Source: Akkermansiaceae bacterium
Lineage (GTDB): Bacteria; Verrucomicrobiota; Verrucomicrobiia; Verrucomicrobiales; Akkermansiaceae
Direction: 5' to 3'
Assembly (NCBI GenBank): GCA_014379305.1
Contig: JACMMB010000127.1
Coordinates: 1-7,423, forward strand
Length of the DNA stretch: 7,423 bases
The translations under genes were made by a program, and so were the position numbers. Under the pieces are notes generated by a model. That model saw only the letters and a program-made list of their open reading frames with translations, ran no database searches and was not told the origin of the DNA. Shown here piece after piece: positions 6,258 through 7,423 of the stretch (position 1 is the stretch's first letter; each line of letters begins with the position of its first letter).

Positions 6258-6285
6258 TTTATAAAGCCACAAGCTAAATTGTTAA
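6258..6285 (-). promoter_or_regulatory. Candidate sigma70-type promoter for the PEP-CTERM gene
   Basis: Read on the - strand: TTAACA (6285-6280, 5 of 6 to TTGACA), a 16-bp spacer and TATAAA (6263-6258, 5 of 6 to TATAAT). Transcription would begin near 6251, leaving a leader of only about 14 nt before GTG 6237. The -35 overlaps the inverted repeat at 6283-6301. Confidence 0.5.
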
Positions 6286-6301
6286 TATTTGTTAAATATT
6301 A
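6280..6301. repeat. AT-rich inverted and direct repeat overlapping the PEP-CTERM -35
   Basis: TAATATT (6283-6289) and AATATTA (6295-6301) form a perfect 7-bp inverted repeat with a 5-bp centre. The same stretch also reads as a near direct repeat, TGTTAATATT followed by TGTTAAATATT (from 6280 and 6290). Its position over the -35 would suit a repressor or activator site, but AT-only DNA produces such symmetry by chance. Confidence 0.35.
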
Positions 6302-6315
6302 GGCTATTTAAGTCT

Positions 6316-6321
6316 GATAAT
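6316..6321 (+). promoter_or_regulatory. Possible -10 element for the amidase gene
   Basis: GATAAT matches TATAAT at 5 of 6. The best -35 at 18 bp (TTAAAT, 6292-6297) is poor. A start near 6328 would give a leader of about 40 nt that begins at the palindrome 6332-6349. Confidence 0.3.
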
Positions 6322-6331
6322 TTTCAAAAGA

Positions 6332-6349
6332 TTTTACCCGCAGGTAAAA
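6332..6349. promoter_or_regulatory. Perfect palindrome upstream of the amidase gene (operator or leader hairpin)
   Basis: TTTTACC and GGTAAAA are perfectly complementary 7-bp arms around the 4-base centre CGCA. The element ends 18 bp before the amidase ATG and lies just downstream of the possible -10. It could be a binding site for a dimeric regulator or a small hairpin in the mRNA leader. The A-rich tail after it (6350 onward) is not a T-run, so it is not a + strand terminator. Confidence 0.45.
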
Positions 6350-6367
6350 AACGTCTATTGCCATTTC

Positions 6368-7096
6368 ATGACTGATTTGAAATTCGCCCCCATTGCCTGC
6401 GCCTTTTTGATGGTTTGTTGCGCTCCTGTTTCTCCAAGTGGCGGCTCCGGGAAGCTGGATTACTGGGGCAACCGCCCCGGCCCCCAAGGTTTCGGGACCG
6501 TAATCATTGATGCCGGCCACGGCGGCCACGACTCCGGAGCGGTCAGCAGACACACCGGTCAAAGGGAAAAAGACCTTACCCTCGACCTCGCCAAGCGGCT
6601 GCAGTCCGAACTCGGCTCTTCGTTCCGCACCGTGATGGTCCGCACCGATGACCGCTTCGTGGATCTTGATGATCGTGTCACGTTTGCCAACCGCTACCCC
6701 GATGCCATTCTAGTCAGCCTCCACTTCAACTCCGGCGCACCCGGCACCCGCGGCCCGGAAACCTACTACTGGCGGGTCGATTCCCATGGCCTCGCGGTCC
6801 GCTGCCACTCGGCGATGAAATCATTGGCCTCCGACAGTTCTTCCAGGAAAATGGTCCGCCGCCGTCTCCGGCTCACCCGCAACCCGGAAATCCCGTGCTT
6901 GCTTCTCGAAGGCGGCTATCTCAGCAATTCCGCTGAATCACGAACGATTTCCTCCTCCGAATACCGCCAGAAACTTGCCAGAAACATTGCCTCGGCCATC
7001 CGTGCGCAGGCTGCCTCCGGCGACAATGGCACAGGACCGAAACCACCATTTATCAAATCCCCGCCAAGCCGGCCTACCGATGCGGCCGACTCTTGA
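6368..7096 (+). CDS. N-acetylmuramoyl-L-alanine amidase, Amidase_3 family, exported
   Basis: Zinc amidase that cuts the bond between N-acetylmuramic acid and L-alanine in peptidoglycan; AmiA/B/C-type enzymes act in the periplasm in cell separation and wall turnover. In 242 residues the family residues appear in order: H51 in VIIDAGHGGHDSGA, E67 in REKDLTLDLAKRL, H119 in LVSLHFNSG (zinc ligands) and E181 in CLLLEGGYLSN (catalytic Glu). Residues 1-20 are a short export signal. The Cys pair at 17-18 (LMVCCAP) resembles a lipobox, but the residue before Cys is not the usual Gly, Ala or Ser, so lipidation is uncertain. There is no AMIN, LysM or SPOR targeting domain. After about residue 215 the tail is Pro/Ser-rich and probably disordered. 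ATG 6368 gives the signal peptide directly; no clear Shine-Dalgarno is present. It diverges from the PEP-CTERM gene and ends 30 bp from the convergent nuoE. Confidence 0.93.
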   Translation: MTDLKFAPIACAFLMVCCAPVSPSGGSGKLDYWGNRPGPQGFGTVIIDAGHGGHDSGAVSRHTGQREKDLTLDLAKRLQSELGSSFRTVMVRTDDRFVDLDDRVTFANRYPDAILVSLHFNSGAPGTRGPETYYWRVDSHGLAVRCHSAMKSLASDSSSRKMVRRRLRLTRNPEIPCLLLEGGYLSNSAESRTISSSEYRQKLARNIASAIRAQAASGDNGTGPKPPFIKSPPSRPTDAADS

Positions 7097-7126
7097 AATC
7101 AACGAGGAAAACAGCCGAAGCCCATT

Positions 7127-7423
7127 TCAGTCTGAGCATGCCGCCCTCATCATCTTAACATCCACAGCTTCATAAAAGCTGTCATTCACAAGACATACCG
7201 GCCCGGTTCCGCATGATGCCAGGCATTCGGCAAACTCCACCGAATATTTTCCGCAAGGAGAAACACTGATAGGATGATGATGGGAATCGCTGGCGGAACG
7301 ATTGATTTTAAATTCCGTGCAAAGCTGGTCCATCAGCTCGGCACTTCCTTCCAGTGCACAGGAAAGCGTTCTGCAGACCCGGATGTGATATTTTCCCGGA
7401 GCGTATTGCCGAAAGCCGGGATA
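7127..7423 (-). CDS. nuoE: NADH-quinone oxidoreductase subunit E (NuoE, 24 kDa), C-terminal part
   Basis: NuoE carries the N1a [2Fe-2S] cluster of respiratory complex I, next to the FMN subunit NuoF in the peripheral arm. The frame is open to the window edge on the - strand; 98 residues are visible, about 60 percent of the usual 160-180. All four cluster cysteines are present: Cys-x4-Cys in YHIRVCRTLSCALEGS (fragment residues 17 and 22) and Cys-x3-Cys in AECLASCGTGPV (67 and 71), followed by the family's VNDSFYEAV. ATG 7333 is internal and not the true start. Neighbouring nuo genes, if any, would lie outside the window to the right. The stop is 30 bp from the amidase stop, with no obvious terminator in that gap. 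Confidence 0.93.
   Translation of the reverse strand, partial: YPGFRQYAPGKYHIRVCRTLSCALEGSAELMDQLCTEFKINRSASDSHHHPISVSPCGKYSVEFAECLASCGTGPVCLVNDSFYEAVDVKMMRAACSD

Noticed and set aside
7164..7182. Perfect 7-bp hairpin ACAGCTT-N5-AAGCTGT within nuoE.
   Set aside because: It lies in conserved coding sequence (VNDSFYEAV) with no T-run or regulatory position, so it is probably incidental.
1..7423. Search for tRNA or rRNA genes, CRISPR repeats, transposases, integrases, toxin-antitoxin pairs or defence genes.
   Set aside because: None seen. Nearly all the sequence is accounted for by recognisable housekeeping or envelope genes.

Overview
The window is a 7.4 kb stretch of ordinary bacterial chromosome. 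It is moderately GC-rich, gene-dense, and mostly carries housekeeping and cell-envelope functions. A planctomycete/Verrucomicrobia-type lineage, most likely Verrucomicrobia, is my inference. It rests on a NusB with a large internal insertion next to ribH, a PEP-CTERM/exosortase-sorted exported protein with an Arg-rich tail, a Tat-exported Mn-type superoxide dismutase, and weak or absent Shine-Dalgarno sequences. No sequence comparison was possible, so the taxon is uncertain.

Left block (1-2945). The 3' part of ribH (lumazine synthase, riboflavin synthesis) is followed 4 bp later by nusB (transcription antitermination and rRNA processing), a classic ribH-nusB pair on the + strand. Facing it on the - strand is a probable two-gene unit: an RlmI-like SAM-dependent RNA methyltransferase (2037-2945), then sodA (1274-1987). 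The nusB and sodA 3' ends overlap by 18 bp.

Middle block (2976-5184). A D-2-hydroxyacid dehydrogenase of the SerA/GhrB type starts only 30 bp from the divergent methyltransferase. An AT-rich 268-bp gap (3936-4203) with a candidate promoter follows. Next is a predicted zinc aminopeptidase lipoprotein of a poorly characterised family. The + strand of about 2.0-5.2 kb is strikingly rich in C over G, whichever strand the gene is on.

Right block (5206-7423). A PEP-CTERM protein of unknown function lies on the - strand, convergent with the aminopeptidase. A near-perfect hairpin spanning both 3' ends is probably a shared bidirectional terminator. The PEP-CTERM gene and an N-acetylmuramoyl-L-alanine amidase diverge from an AT-rich 130-bp region. 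That region holds a good -35/-10 for the PEP-CTERM gene and two perfect 7-bp-arm inverted repeats that could be operators or leader hairpins. The window ends in the 3' part of nuoE (complex I 24 kDa subunit), convergent with the amidase.

I see no CRISPR array, tRNA, rRNA, insertion sequence, phage or defence genes, and nothing that amounts to a clear new system. The most interesting leads are the enlarged NusB, the uncharacterised envelope proteins (predicted aminopeptidase and PEP-CTERM protein), and the palindromes between the two divergent envelope genes.
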